NCBI RefSeq assembly: GCF_004403065.1 | Contig: NZ_SOHA01000041.1 | Span: 1-64,000, forward strand | Reading direction: 5' to 3' | DNA from: Cryobacterium cryoconiti | GTDB taxonomy: Bacteria > Actinomycetota > Actinomycetes > Actinomycetales > Microbacteriaceae | DNA length: 64,000 bases | In this document: positions 50,175 to 58,856 of the stretch, in pieces | How the letters are laid out: each line of letters begins with the position of its first letter | Numbering within the stretch: the stretch's first letter is position 1 | Notes under the pieces: model-generated | Seen by the model: only the letters and a program-made list of their open reading frames with translations | The model's database searches: none | What the model was told of the DNA's origin: nothing | Translations under genes and position numbers: made by a program

Positions 50175-51851
50175 TCAGGCCTCGATCACCAGGGGGACGA
50201 TCATCGGGCGGCGGCGGAACACGGTGTTCACCCATCGGCCGACCGTGCGGCGCACGATCTGCTGCAGGGCGACGGGGTCGCGCACCCCGTGCTCGGCGGC
50301 CTCGGCCAGGGCTGCCGCGATCTTCGGCCGCACGGCGTCGAACACGGAGTCGTCTTCGGCGAAGCCCTTCGCGTGGATCTCCGGCCCGACGATCACCTTG
50401 CCCGTGGCCGCGTCGACCACGATGATGATCGAGATGAAGCCCTCCTCGGCGAGGGTGCGGCGGTCCTTGAGGTCGGCTTCGGTGATCTCGCCGACGGTGG
50501 ACCCGTCGACGTAGACGTAGCCGAGGTCGAGCTGGCCGACCTTCGTCGCCACGCCGTCCCGCAGGTCGATGACGGTGCCGTCCTCGGCGAGGAGCACGTT
50601 CGCCTCCGGCACGCCGGTCTCGATCGCCAGCTTCGCGTTGGCCACGAGGTGCCGGTATTCGCCGTGCACGGGCAGCACGTTCTTCGGCTTCAGGATGTTG
50701 TAGCAGTAGGTCAGTTCCCCGGCGGCGGCGTGCCCGGAGACGTGCACCTTGGCGTTGCCCTTGTGCACGACGGCTGCGCCGAGCTTGGTCAGCCCGTCGA
50801 TGATGCGATAGACCGCATTCTCGTTGCCGGGGATCAGGCTCGACGCCAGGATGACGGTGTCCCCGGGGCCGACCTCGATTTGGTGGTCCTGGTTGACCAT
50901 CCGGCTGAGCACGGCCATCGGCTCACCCTGTGAGCCCGTGGACATGTACACGATTTTTTCCGCGGGGATGTTACCGGCCTTCTTGAAGTCCACCAGCACG
51001 CCCTCCGGTACCTTCAGGTGGCCGAGGTCGGCGGCGATGGTCATGTTGCGCACCATCGAACGGCCCAGGAGCGCGACCTTGCGCCCGTTGGCGTGGGCGG
51101 CGTCGAGAACCTGCTGCACCCGGTGCACGTGGCTGGAGAAGCTGGCCACGATCACGCGGCGGGGAGCCCGCGCCAAGACACCGTCGAGCACGGGGCCGAT
51201 GGAACGCTCCGTGGGGGTGAAGCCCGGGACATCCGCGTTGGTGGAATCGACCAGGAAAAGGTCCACGCCCTCGGTGCCGAGGCGCGCGAACTCGCGCAGG
51301 TCGGTCAGGCGGTTGTCCAGCGGCAGCTGGTCCATCTTGAAATCGCCGGTGTGCAGCACCGTGCCCCCGGCGGTCTTGATGGCCACGGCCAGCGCGTCGG
51401 GGATGGAATGGTTGACGGCGACGAATTCGAGGTTGAACGGCCCGAGCCGTTCCGTCTGACCCTCCTTGACCTGCAGCGTGTACGGCGTGATCCGGTGTTC
51501 CTTGAGCTTCGCCTCGATGAAGGCAAGGGTCAGAGCGGATCCGATCAGCGGGATGTCCGCGCGCAGCTTCAGAAGGTAGGGGACGGCACCGATGTGGTCC
51601 TCGTGGCCGTGCGTGAGCACAACCGCGAGGATGTCGTCGAGGCGGTCCCGGATCGGGCTGAAGTCGGGCAGGATCAGGTCGACGCCCGGCTGGTGCTCCT
51701 CGGGGAACAGCACCCCGCAGTCGACGATGAGTAGTTTGCCGTCGATCTCGAAGGTGGTCATGTTGCGGCCGATTTCGCCCAGGCCGCCGATCGGTGTCAC
51801 GCGGAGGGTTCCCGCCGTCAGGGGGGCCGGGTCGTACACGTCGATGGGCAC
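50175..51851 (-). CDS. rnj: Ribonuclease J
   Basis: This metallo-beta-lactamase/beta-CASP RNase acts in mRNA and rRNA processing. The 558-aa protein has LTHGHEDHIGAVPYLL (~80), HTGDFKMD, the beta-CASP motif region (VHVSGHAAAGEL) and a C-terminal domain. GTG start with GAGGAGG. Position beside dapA is typical of actinobacteria. Confidence 0.96.
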   Translation of the reverse strand: MPIDVYDPAPLTAGTLRVTPIGGLGEIGRNMTTFEIDGKLLIVDCGVLFPEEHQPGVDLILPDFSPIRDRLDDILAVVLTHGHEDHIGAVPYLLKLRADIPLIGSALTLAFIEAKLKEHRITPYTLQVKEGQTERLGPFNLEFVAVNHSIPDALAVAIKTAGGTVLHTGDFKMDQLPLDNRLTDLREFARLGTEGVDLFLVDSTNADVPGFTPTERSIGPVLDGVLARAPRRVIVASFSSHVHRVQQVLDAAHANGRKVALLGRSMVRNMTIAADLGHLKVPEGVLVDFKKAGNIPAEKIVYMSTGSQGEPMAVLSRMVNQDHQIEVGPGDTVILASSLIPGNENAVYRIIDGLTKLGAAVVHKGNAKVHVSGHAAAGELTYCYNILKPKNVLPVHGEYRHLVANAKLAIETGVPEANVLLAEDGTVIDLRDGVATKVGQLDLGYVYVDGSTVGEITEADLKDRRTLAEEGFISIIIVVDAATGKVIVGPEIHAKGFAEDDSVFDAVRPKIAAALAEAAEHGVRDPVALQQIVRRTVGRWVNTVFRRRPMIVPLVIEA

Positions 51852-51887
51852 AGGCCCTCCTCAGGGTTCGGTGGTTCGGTGCTGCGG

Positions 51888-52865
51888 TTAGCGTGTCGTT
51901 CCGGCGACCTTCGGCAGGGCGCCGCCGGCTGCGGCGTTGCGGTCGGGGCGGAAGTTGGAGAAGTCCACCCCGGGGATGTTCTTGACCAGGTCGATTTCGT
52001 CTTCGATCTGAGCAGCTTCCCACTCTTCCGGCCCGACGAGAGGGAGGCGCACGCGCGGGCTGTTGATGCGGCCGAGGCCGTGCAGGATGTACTTGACCGC
52101 AACGGTTCCGGGAACGTGCGTCATGCAGGCCCGCACCAGAGGTTCGAGCTGCCGGTGCGCGGCGGTGGCCGCCTTCAGGTCTCCCGCGTTGACGGCGTCG
52201 ACCATCTGGCGGTACGGGGTGGCGGCGATGTTCGCCGTGACGCCGATCAGCCCGGTCGCGCCGATCGACAGGTGCGGCAGCACGTTGGGGTCGTCGCCGG
52301 AGAAGTACATCAGGTCGGTCTGGTTGAGCACCCGGCTGACCTGGGCGAGGTCGCCCTTGGCGTCTTTGACGGCGAGGATGTTCGGGTGCTTAGCGGCACG
52401 CAGGATCGTCTTGTAGTCGATCGGGATGCCGGTGCGCCCCGGGATGTCGTACAGGATCACCGGCAGGTCCGTGGCATCCGCGATCATGCGGAAATGGGTG
52501 AGCACGCCGGCCTGGGTGGGCTTGTTGTAGTACGGCGTGACGATCATGTTTCCGTCGGCGCCCGCCTTCTCGCTCTGCTTGGCGAGCTGCATGGCGTGGG
52601 CGGTCTCATTGGACCCGCCGCCGGTGATGATCTTCGCGCGCCCGCCCGAGACGTCCTTGCCGACCTCGACCAGGCGGATCTTCTCCGCGTCGGTGAGGGT
52701 GGACGTCTCACCGGTGGTGCCCGTGACGACGATGCCGTCGGCTCCGGCGTTGATGACGTCGTCGATGTGCTTCGCCACCCCCGGCCAGTCGACTTCGCCG
52801 TCGGCGGTGAAGGGAGTCACCAGGGCAACGAGGACCTGGCCGAAGGGATTCTGAGACATAGACAC
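51888..52865 (-). CDS. dapA: 4-hydroxy-tetrahydrodipicolinate synthase
   Basis: This is the first committed enzyme of the DAP/lysine pathway. The 325-aa (beta-alpha)8 barrel has the Schiff-base Lys in NILAVKDAKGDL, the catalytic Tyr in ILYDIPGRTG and the VTGTTGET loop. A TAGCCT hexamer ~13 nt upstream may be its -10. Confidence 0.96.
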   Translation of the reverse strand: MSMSQNPFGQVLVALVTPFTADGEVDWPGVAKHIDDVINAGADGIVVTGTTGETSTLTDAEKIRLVEVGKDVSGGRAKIITGGGSNETAHAMQLAKQSEKAGADGNMIVTPYYNKPTQAGVLTHFRMIADATDLPVILYDIPGRTGIPIDYKTILRAAKHPNILAVKDAKGDLAQVSRVLNQTDLMYFSGDDPNVLPHLSIGATGLIGVTANIAATPYRQMVDAVNAGDLKAATAAHRQLEPLVRACMTHVPGTVAVKYILHGLGRINSPRVRLPLVGPEEWEAAQIEDEIDLVKNIPGVDFSNFRPDRNAAAGGALPKVAGTTR

Positions 52866-52916
52866 GAGAGACAGGCTACCGGTCAGCGTTCGCCCGCGCA
52901 GCGCAGCGGCGTCACG

Positions 52917-53654
52917 TTACGGGGCGACGCGCCCGTTCTTGTTGAAGGCGGCGTAGGTGAGCGGCATCAGGAGCGCGAACTGGTCTTCCATCTTCTCGGC
53001 GCACATCTCGATCTCGCGCTGCGGGAACGACGGGAAGTGGGTTCCCTCCCGCTTGGTGCGCAGGCTGAGGAAGTTCATCAGCGCCCGGGCGTTCATGGTC
53101 ACGTACATCGAGGAGAAGATGTTGAGCGGGAGCACGATGCGGGCGACCTCGCGGGCAACGCCGGCGTCGAGCATCCGCTGGTACGACGCATAGGCGTGTG
53201 CGGAGGCCTCGCGGGTCGACTGGTCGACCAGGGCGGCCTGTTCGGCGGTGCCGGGCAGGAAGTCGTAGGCGCCGGGCTTGCCGACCTGCACGAGGTTGCG
53301 AGTGGGGGCCGGAACGTAGAAGACCGGGTTCAGCTCGCGGTAGCGGCCCGATTCCTCGTTGTAGGAGGCGATGCGGTGCCGCATGAATTCGCGGAACACG
53401 AAGATCGGCGCCTGCACGTAGAAGGTCATCGAGTTGTGCTCGAACGGGGAGCCGTGGCGGTCACGCATCAGGTAGTTGATCAGACCTGCGTCGCCCTTGC
53501 TCGCTCCGGCGTCGTCCGATTGCTCGAGGAGGGCCTTGGTCAGGGTCTGCTCCCCCTGCGTCGACACCCGTGCGGCGAACAGCACATCGGAGTCGTGGGC
53601 GCTGGCACGCACCAGCTCAACGGTTACATCGCTGCGAAACTCGATTTCAGGCAC
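52917..53654 (-). CDS. thyX: Flavin-dependent thymidylate synthase
   Basis: ThyX methylates dUMP with FAD and methylene-THF, independent of ThyA. The 245-aa protein contains the ThyX signature RHRIASYNEESGRY at residues 92-105. GTG 53654 (MPEIEFRSDVTVELV) is preceded by TATCGT with 6 nt spacing, a leaderless arrangement; the longer reading upstream is antisense to the thioredoxin gene. Confidence 0.96.
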   Translation of the reverse strand: MPEIEFRSDVTVELVRASAHDSDVLFAARVSTQGEQTLTKALLEQSDDAGASKGDAGLINYLMRDRHGSPFEHNSMTFYVQAPIFVFREFMRHRIASYNEESGRYRELNPVFYVPAPTRNLVQVGKPGAYDFLPGTAEQAALVDQSTREASAHAYASYQRMLDAGVAREVARIVLPLNIFSSMYVTMNARALMNFLSLRTKREGTHFPSFPQREIEMCAEKMEDQFALLMPLTYAAFNKNGRVAP

Positions 53655-53666
53655 GGCTAAACGATA
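53652..53666 (-). promoter_or_regulatory. Leaderless-type -10 of thyX
   Basis: TATCGT (53666 to 53661), TTAGCC, GTG 53654. Confidence 0.5.
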
Positions 53667-53720
53667 CCTGCTCCCCACGTAACCTGTCGTCACACACCGG
53701 CGACCGGCCGGGAAGCCGGA

Positions 53721-53735
53721 TAGCGTCTTTGCATG
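53721..53735 (+). promoter_or_regulatory. Leaderless-type -10 of the thioredoxin-like gene
   Basis: TAGCGT (53721-53726), 6 nt, ATG 53733. It faces the thyX -10 about 55 bp away, a compact divergent promoter pair. Confidence 0.5.
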
Positions 53736-54209
53736 GACCCGATCATCGCGCTCAGCCTCGTGCTGGCCCTCGTCGCCGGAGCCACCGTGCTCGGCCTGGT
53801 CTGGCGGGCCCGTCAGGGGCGCGCCGCCGTGGTCGCGCCGGGCGCGACGGCCGCGCAGGACACACCGCTCACGCCGGCGGATGTCGCCAGCCGGCTTCCG
53901 TTCGGCGCGAACGGCACGCTCGTGCAGTTCTCCACCGATCACTGTGCCCGCTGCCCCGGCACCCACGTGTTGCTGGCCGGCCTGGCCGGGCAGCGTCCCG
54001 GCGTCGCGCACGTCGACGTGGACCTCACCCACCGGCGCGACCTCGCGAACCGTTTCGGGATCCTGCAGACCCCGACCACGCTCATCCTGGACGGAACGGG
54101 CCGGGTGCGCGCCCGGATCGGCGGCGTGCCGAACCGGTCCGACCTCCTCCAGCAGCTCGACCACCTCACCGGGAGCACCCATGACCAGCTCACCCCCGTC
54201 ACCCGCTGA
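53733..54209 (+). CDS. Membrane-anchored thioredoxin-fold protein
   Basis: The 158-aa protein has an N-terminal membrane helix (~4-24) and a thioredoxin fold with CARC at residues 71-74 and the cis-Pro region QTPTTLI. It probably acts as an oxidoreductase; which side of the membrane the domain faces is not certain. The next gene (DUF4395) starts inside its end, a pairing common in actinobacteria. Confidence 0.82.
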   Translation: MDPIIALSLVLALVAGATVLGLVWRARQGRAAVVAPGATAAQDTPLTPADVASRLPFGANGTLVQFSTDHCARCPGTHVLLAGLAGQRPGVAHVDVDLTHRRDLANRFGILQTPTTLILDGTGRVRARIGGVPNRSDLLQQLDHLTGSTHDQLTPVTR

Positions 54210-54663
54210 CACTCGGCCGGACCTCGACCCGCGCGGGCCGCGCTTCGGTGCAGCGATCACCGCCGGGCTGCTCCTGGTGGTGGTGTTCCTGTCGTTGACC
54301 GGCGCATCCGTCGCCGCTCTCGTCGGCCTGGCCGGACTCGCGGCCCTCTTCGCCTGGGGCGCGTTCGCCGGCGCGGGGCGCCACCCGTACAGCATGTTGT
54401 TCAAGAGGTTCGTGCGCCCGCGACTGAACCCGCCGGTGGCGCTGGAGAGCGCTGCGCCGCCCACGTTCGCGCAGGGCGTGGGGCTGCTGGTCACGCTGAC
54501 CGGAGTGGTGCTCGGACTGGTCGGGGTGGCGCCGGCGGTCGGCGTGTGCGCGGCCATCGCCTTCGTCGCGGCGTTCCTCAACGCCGTGTTCGACTACTGC
54601 CTCGGCTGCCAGATGTACCTGCTCCTGGTTCGAGCCGGACTCCTCGGTCGCCCCGTAGCCTGA
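54181..54663 (+). CDS. DUF4395 membrane protein
   Basis: The 160-aa integral membrane protein has about four helices (~22-40, 45-60, 96-115, 118-140). The DUF4395 hallmarks are FKRFVRPRL and, near the C-terminus, the cysteine pair in DYCLGCQMY. Start ATG 54181 follows GGGAG and overlaps the thioredoxin gene by 29 bp in another frame. Its cysteines plus the thioredoxin partner suggest a thiol-redox role (inference). Confidence 0.82.
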   Translation: MTSSPPSPADTRPDLDPRGPRFGAAITAGLLLVVVFLSLTGASVAALVGLAGLAALFAWGAFAGAGRHPYSMLFKRFVRPRLNPPVALESAAPPTFAQGVGLLVTLTGVVLGLVGVAPAVGVCAAIAFVAAFLNAVFDYCLGCQMYLLLVRAGLLGRPVA

Positions 54664-54738
54664 TCATTCGCTGGGAGGCACCCCCACGTGGCCCGAGCCT
54701 CCGGTTAGGCTGAAGCTTCACTTTCAGGAGGCAACACC

Positions 54739-55164
54739 ATGGCACTCACCAGCGAAGCAACCACCGTCTGGACCGGCGATCTGAAGTCCGGCAGCGGTAC
54801 CGTCACCCTCGACTCCTCCAAGACCGCCGAGTTCCCCGTCACCTGGCAGGCGCGGTCGGTCGGCACCCCCAACACGACCAATCCCGAAGAGCTGCTCGGC
54901 GCCGCCCACGCGGCCTGCTTCTCGATGGCCCTCGCCAACGGTCTCAGCGCCGGCGGTCACACCCCGGAGAGCATCCAGACCACCGCGGCAGTGACGTTCG
55001 AAGCGGGCGTCGGCGTCGTGGGCAGCCACCTGCTGGTCAGCGCCACGATTCCCGGCCTGACCGAGGAGGAGTTCGCGGTGTACGCCGAGGACGCCAAAGC
55101 CAACTGCCCGATCTCGAAGGCGCTGGCCGGCATCCCGATCACCATCGAAGCCGAACTGGCCTAG
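54739..55164 (+). CDS. osmC: OsmC/Ohr family peroxiredoxin
   Basis: The 141-aa thiol peroxidase reduces organic hydroperoxides. The two reactive cysteines are in AAHAACFSMAL and DAKANCPISKAL. ATG has a strong AGGAGG site; TTAGGCT near 54702 is a likely -10. Confidence 0.9.
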   Translation: MALTSEATTVWTGDLKSGSGTVTLDSSKTAEFPVTWQARSVGTPNTTNPEELLGAAHAACFSMALANGLSAGGHTPESIQTTAAVTFEAGVGVVGSHLLVSATIPGLTEEEFAVYAEDAKANCPISKALAGIPITIEAELA

Positions 55165-55180
55165 GGCCGGCCCGCCCTTC

Positions 55181-56071
55181 ATGCGAGTTCTCGTTTCCGG
55201 CGCGTCCGGACTGATCGGCACGGAACTGTGCGCCCAGCTGGGTGCCGCCGGCCACACCGTGGCCCGACTGGTGCGCCGCGCTCCGCATGGGTCCGACGAA
55301 TTCCGCTGGGACCCGGCCGCGCTGAGCCTGGACGAGAGCGCGCTCGAGGGCGTCGACGCCGTGATCAACCTGTCCGGGGCCTCCATCGCCCGCCTGCCCT
55401 GGACGAAGGCCTACCGCCGGGAGATCCTCGACTCGCGCGTGCAGGCCACGCGCACGCTGACAGATGCGATGCGTCGCCGGGCGACGCCGCCCGCCGTGCT
55501 GCTCAACGCGTCGGCGGTGGGCATCTACGGCGACCGCCCGAACGAGGTCCTCACCGAGGACTCCCCCGCCGGCACCGACTTCCTGGCGAAGGTCACACTC
55601 GCGTGGGAAGCGGAGGCCCACCGCGCCCCCGAGGCAACCCGGGTCGTCACGGTCCGCACCGGGCTGGTCATCGCCCGGGGTGGCGCCCTGAAACCGTTGC
55701 TGCCGATCGTCAAACTCGGCCTGGGCGGGCCGCTCGGCCGCGGAACGCAGCACTGGCCGTGGATCAGCCTGCACGACGAGGCCGCAGCCATCGTGCACCT
55801 GCTCACCTCGACCCTGTCGGGCCCGGTCAACCTGGTCGGCCCGACCCCGGCCACGGCGAACGACGTGATCCGGGCGGTTTCCGCCGGGCTTCACCGTCCG
55901 TTTCTGGTTCCGGTGCCGGAATTCGTGCTCACCCTGGCGTTGCAGGAGGCCGCTCGGGCACTCCTGCTCGCCGACCAAAGGATCGTCCCCGACCGGCTGC
56001 AGAAAGACGGCTTCGTCTTCGCCCACCGCACCGCGGCCGAGTCCGTGCACTGGATGCTCAGCCGCCCGTAG
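55181..56071 (+). CDS. TIGR01777 family NAD-dependent epimerase
   Basis: The 296-aa SDR-extended protein has the Rossmann loop VSGASGLIGTELCAQL, NLSGASIARLPWTKAYRREIL and the C-terminal DUF1731 segment (FVLTLALQEAARALLLADQRIVPDRLQKDGF). The family is YfcH-like with unknown substrate. It starts 16 nt after osmC and may be co-transcribed. Confidence 0.9.
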   Translation: MRVLVSGASGLIGTELCAQLGAAGHTVARLVRRAPHGSDEFRWDPAALSLDESALEGVDAVINLSGASIARLPWTKAYRREILDSRVQATRTLTDAMRRRATPPAVLLNASAVGIYGDRPNEVLTEDSPAGTDFLAKVTLAWEAEAHRAPEATRVVTVRTGLVIARGGALKPLLPIVKLGLGGPLGRGTQHWPWISLHDEAAAIVHLLTSTLSGPVNLVGPTPATANDVIRAVSAGLHRPFLVPVPEFVLTLALQEAARALLLADQRIVPDRLQKDGFVFAHRTAAESVHWMLSRP

Positions 56072-56132
56072 CGCTGAGCCTTCGGGTGGCTTCGACCTCA
56101 CACGCAGCCGGGCGAGGGCATCCGTCATCACT

Positions 56133-56207
56133 CAACTTCGGAGAAAATCGCGGCGCGCCGCGTTCACCGGCCGCCGGGCCGGCGTGTCGCGAAAAACTCC
56201 GAAGTTG
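56133..56207. repeat. Intergenic inverted repeat
   Basis: Perfect 11-bp arms CAACTTCGGAG / CTCCGAAGTTG (56133-56143, 56197-56207) are followed inward by an AAAA/TTTTT mismatch and then pairing TCGCG/CGCGA. The loop is very GC-rich. It lies between the epimerase stop and the 42-bp tandem repeats. Confidence 0.7.
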
Positions 56208-56231
56208 GCGACGGCCGGATGCTGGCGAGCC

Positions 56232-56380
56232 GGTTCGAGGGTCGGGCGCCGGGTTTCGACAGGCTCAACCACCGGATCGAGGGTCGGGCGCCGGGTTTCG
56301 ACAAGCTCAACCACCGGTTCGAGGGTCGGGCGCCGGGTTTCGACAGGCTCAACCACCGGTTCGAGGGTCGGGCGCCGGGG
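56232..56380. repeat. 42-bp tandem repeat (3.5 copies) carrying TCGACARGCTC hairpins
   Basis: Units at 56232-56273, 56274-56315, 56316-56357 and a partial unit to 56380 are nearly identical. Each full unit contains GGTT-TCGACARGCTC-AACC (56252-56270, 56294-56312, 56336-56354). Reading frames through it give Val-Glu-Pro-Val-Glu-Thr repeats and are not genes. It ends at the 3' end of the TPR gene. Confidence 0.92.
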
Positions 56381-56818
56381 TCAGGCTCGTTCGAGGGCGA
56401 TGGCGGTGCGGATGGCGCCGCGCGCCCGACGCCGGTCTCCCGCCGAGTTGTAGGCCAGGCCGAGCCGGAACCAGGCCCGCCAGTCGTCGGGGTGCGCGTC
56501 GACGGCCGCGCGGTACATCGGGAATTCGGCGTCGGCCGCGTCGCGCAGGGGGCGTCCGCTGGGCCGGATCGGCAGCTCCTCCACGGGGAGTCCGCCCTCG
56601 GCCTCCAGCCGCCGCACGAGTCGCTCGGAGTTCCGGCCGAATCGGAGTTCGGCGACCAGAGCCCACACTCCGATCAGTGGCAGCACGAGCAGCGCCACAC
56701 CGATGAGGATGCCCGCGGCTTCCCCGCTCTGCAGGAACAACACCGCCCGCCACCCCACGAGAACCAGGTAGAAGACGAGGAGCAGCGCCATCAGGCCGGC
56801 GGCGACGCGGCCCTTCAT
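56381..56818 (-). CDS. Membrane protein with C-terminal TPR-like repeat
   Basis: The 145-aa protein has two membrane helices (~7-29, 36-58) and then a cytosolic part with one or two TPR-like units (WRAWFRLGLAYNSAGDRRRARGAIRTAI). Its stop lies directly against the tandem repeat. It overlaps dapB by ATGA, an arrangement common in Microbacteriaceae; function unknown. Confidence 0.8.
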   Translation of the reverse strand: MKGRVAAGLMALLLVFYLVLVGWRAVLFLQSGEAAGILIGVALLVLPLIGVWALVAELRFGRNSERLVRRLEAEGGLPVEELPIRPSGRPLRDAADAEFPMYRAAVDAHPDDWRAWFRLGLAYNSAGDRRRARGAIRTAIALERA

Positions 56819-57579
56819 TTGGAAGCCTCACTCGTCTGGGACGTGCGCAGGCTGAGGTCGACGATCTGATCGAGCCCGACCGTGACGCCGACCGCGGTGC
56901 GAGCGGCGGCCAGGGCGAGCAGGATGCCCCGCTCGTAGGACGCCGCCGACAGGGTGTTGTGGCTGATGGTGAGGGTCTCCCCCGCTCCGCCGAAGATCAC
57001 GTCCTGGCGTGCCAGCAGGCCGTCGAGGCGCAGGCTGTGCACCGGGATGCTCGACACCTGCTGCCCGCGGGCGCGCTGGTCGATGTGCGGCGCCGACACC
57101 GGCCCGATCTCGGCCCTGGCCCGCCCGATCAGTTCGGCGGTGCGCACGGCAGTGCCCGACGGGGAGTCGACCTTGCCGGCCTGGTGCGCCTCGACGATCT
57201 CGATGGAGTCGAAGAAGCGGGCCACCTGCACCGCGAGGCCGGTCGCGATGACCGACCCGATCGAGAAGTTGGGGATGATGACGACGCCCAGGTCGTCCCG
57301 GCCGGCAAGACGGCTTGCGAGGGCGTCGATGCGGACCTGCGACCAGCCGGAGGTGCCCACCAGCACCCGCAGTCCGTGATCGACCGCGAAATCGACCACA
57401 CTCTGGCTGACCCCGGGCAGGGTCAGGTCGATGACGACCTCCGCGCCGAGCATCTCGGACAGCTCGCTCCGCGAGTTCAAACCGGCAACGAGGTCGTAGT
57501 CGCCGGACTCCTCGACCAGCCGCGAGACCAGGCGACCCATCGTTCCCGTAACGCCGACGATGGCCACCCGTGTTTTCAT
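56815..57579 (-). CDS. dapB: 4-hydroxy-tetrahydrodipicolinate reductase
   Basis: DapB reduces the DapA product with NAD(P)H. The 254-aa protein has the Rossmann VGVTGTMGRLV and the catalytic block EAHQAGKVDSPSGTA, in which the His and Lys needed for catalysis are kept but the second His of the usual HH pair is Gln. PNFSIG is present. TAGATT 6 nt before ATG indicates a leaderless mRNA. Confidence 0.94.
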   Translation of the reverse strand: MKTRVAIVGVTGTMGRLVSRLVEESGDYDLVAGLNSRSELSEMLGAEVVIDLTLPGVSQSVVDFAVDHGLRVLVGTSGWSQVRIDALASRLAGRDDLGVVIIPNFSIGSVIATGLAVQVARFFDSIEIVEAHQAGKVDSPSGTAVRTAELIGRARAEIGPVSAPHIDQRARGQQVSSIPVHSLRLDGLLARQDVIFGGAGETLTISHNTLSAASYERGILLALAAARTAVGVTVGLDQIVDLSLRTSQTSEASK

Positions 57580-57591
57580 GAGTCCAATCTA
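57577..57591 (-). promoter_or_regulatory. Leaderless-type -10 of dapB
   Basis: TAGATT (57591 to 57586), 6 nt, ATG 57579. Confidence 0.5.
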
Positions 57592-57631
57592 CCAATCACG
57601 GCCGGGACTCTGCAGCGGCCGGTCATCGAGT

Positions 57632-57646
57632 TAGCCTTGGGCCATG
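57632..57646 (+). promoter_or_regulatory. Leaderless-type -10 of GNAT gene 1
   Basis: TAGCCT (57632-57637), TGGGCC, ATG 57644. It diverges from the dapB -10. Confidence 0.5.
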
Positions 57647-58150
57647 TCTGACTCTCCCACCCTGGCCTTCAGCGACGTGTCGGTGACGGATGCCGGTTCC
57701 ATCGCGCTCCTCACGCAGTACTTCAGCGACCGGGAGTCGAGCTTCCCCGCCGCCCAGGGTGAGTACCGCACCACCTTCCCGACGCCGGAACACTTCCTGC
57801 CGCCGCGCGGCGTTTTTCTCTTGGTCAGCGATCATAAGGGTCCAGCCGAGCGCGCCTTCGTGGGGTGTGGGGGCATCCGTCGGCTGGAGGATTCCCCGAC
57901 CGGCGACGTTCGATTCGAGATCAAGCACCTCTGGCTGCAGCCGCAGGTGCGGGGGCGGGGCTGGGGCCGCGCCCTGCTCGGCGAGCTCGAGCGACGCGCC
58001 CGGGCGTTCGGTGCCGGCGTGGTGGTGCTCGACACGAACGCGAGCCTCACCGCCGCCGGCGCGCTCTACGCGCAATCGGGCTACGAGCCGTGCGCGCCGT
58101 ACAACGACAACCCGAACGCCACGAACTGGTACCGCAAGCGCCTGGGCTAG
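57644..58150 (+). CDS. GNAT family N-acetyltransferase
   Basis: The 168-aa acetyl-CoA-dependent transferase has motif A VRGRGWGRALLGELERRARAFG (~105-125) with the pyrophosphate loop R-G-x-G-W-G and a preceding beta strand IKHLWLQPQ. The C-terminal QSGYEPCAPYN segment is typical. Substrate unknown. Confidence 0.85.
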   Translation: MSDSPTLAFSDVSVTDAGSIALLTQYFSDRESSFPAAQGEYRTTFPTPEHFLPPRGVFLLVSDHKGPAERAFVGCGGIRRLEDSPTGDVRFEIKHLWLQPQVRGRGWGRALLGELERRARAFGAGVVVLDTNASLTAAGALYAQSGYEPCAPYNDNPNATNWYRKRLG

Positions 58151-58190
58151 TCACCGTGCCGAGAGCGGTGGAGCGCACCGAGGAACGCGG

Positions 58191-58808
58191 CTAGAACAGG
58201 AGCGGATCAGGCAGTCCGGTGCGCAGTTCGACCGGAAGGTGGCCGGTGTCGTTGTGGGTGAGCAGGGTCCACGGGCGCCCCGGCTTCTGGTGCAGCACGG
58301 TGAGGCCGCAGTTGGCCTGATTGATGCTGATCCAACGCCAGTCGGGAGCGCCGAGCACCTCGCGCACGAACCAGGCGATGACGAAGTTATGGGTGATCAG
58401 CAGATCGTGGCGTTCGCCTCGGCGCGGCTGCAGGAACTCGGCGACGGCGTCGCCCATCTGTGCGCTGCCGGCCTCGATGTCAGCCTCCGTCACTCCGCCG
58501 AAGAACGGCGCGTACGCGGACGGCGTCTCCGGCGCCTTGCCGGACGGAATGCAGTCGAAGAGCAGGGGGCTGGGCACCGGGGTCAGCGCGGGCAGGCGCT
58601 GAGCGATGATCTTCGCCGTTTCGGCGGCGCGCTGCAGCGGGGAATGCCAGGCGTCCGTGAACGGGACACCACCGAGACGCTCGGCGATCAGCTGCGCCTG
58701 CCGGGTGCCGCGGGCGGACAGCGGACCGTCGGGCAGACCGTGTTCGGCATCCTGCTGCTCACCGTGGCGAACGAGGTAAATGTAGTGGTGCAACGTTGTC
58801 TCTCTCAT
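58191..58808 (-). CDS. Histidine phosphatase family protein
   Basis: The 205-aa phosphoglycerate-mutase-like phosphatase has the catalytic RHGE at its N-terminus (YLVRHGEQQ), the SPLQRAAETA motif and the second catalytic His in LLITHNFVIAW. ATG 58808 is chosen; an in-frame ATG six codons upstream is possible. Substrate unknown. Confidence 0.85.
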   Translation of the reverse strand: MRETTLHHYIYLVRHGEQQDAEHGLPDGPLSARGTRQAQLIAERLGGVPFTDAWHSPLQRAAETAKIIAQRLPALTPVPSPLLFDCIPSGKAPETPSAYAPFFGGVTEADIEAGSAQMGDAVAEFLQPRRGERHDLLITHNFVIAWFVREVLGAPDWRWISINQANCGLTVLHQKPGRPWTLLTHNDTGHLPVELRTGLPDPLLF

Positions 58809-58856
58809 TCGGGCTCGGCACACCATCGTGCGGCCCGGCTCGTCTCGGTGGAAAGG

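Noticed and set aside
56132..56356. Minus-strand reading frame with Val-Glu-Pro-Val-Glu-Thr repeats
   Set aside because: It is only the 42-bp tandem repeat read through in one frame, with no ribosome-binding site or conserved flank.
56232..56380. Possible CRISPR array
   Set aside because: The units are contiguous 42-bp tandem repeats without unique spacers, and no cas genes are nearby.
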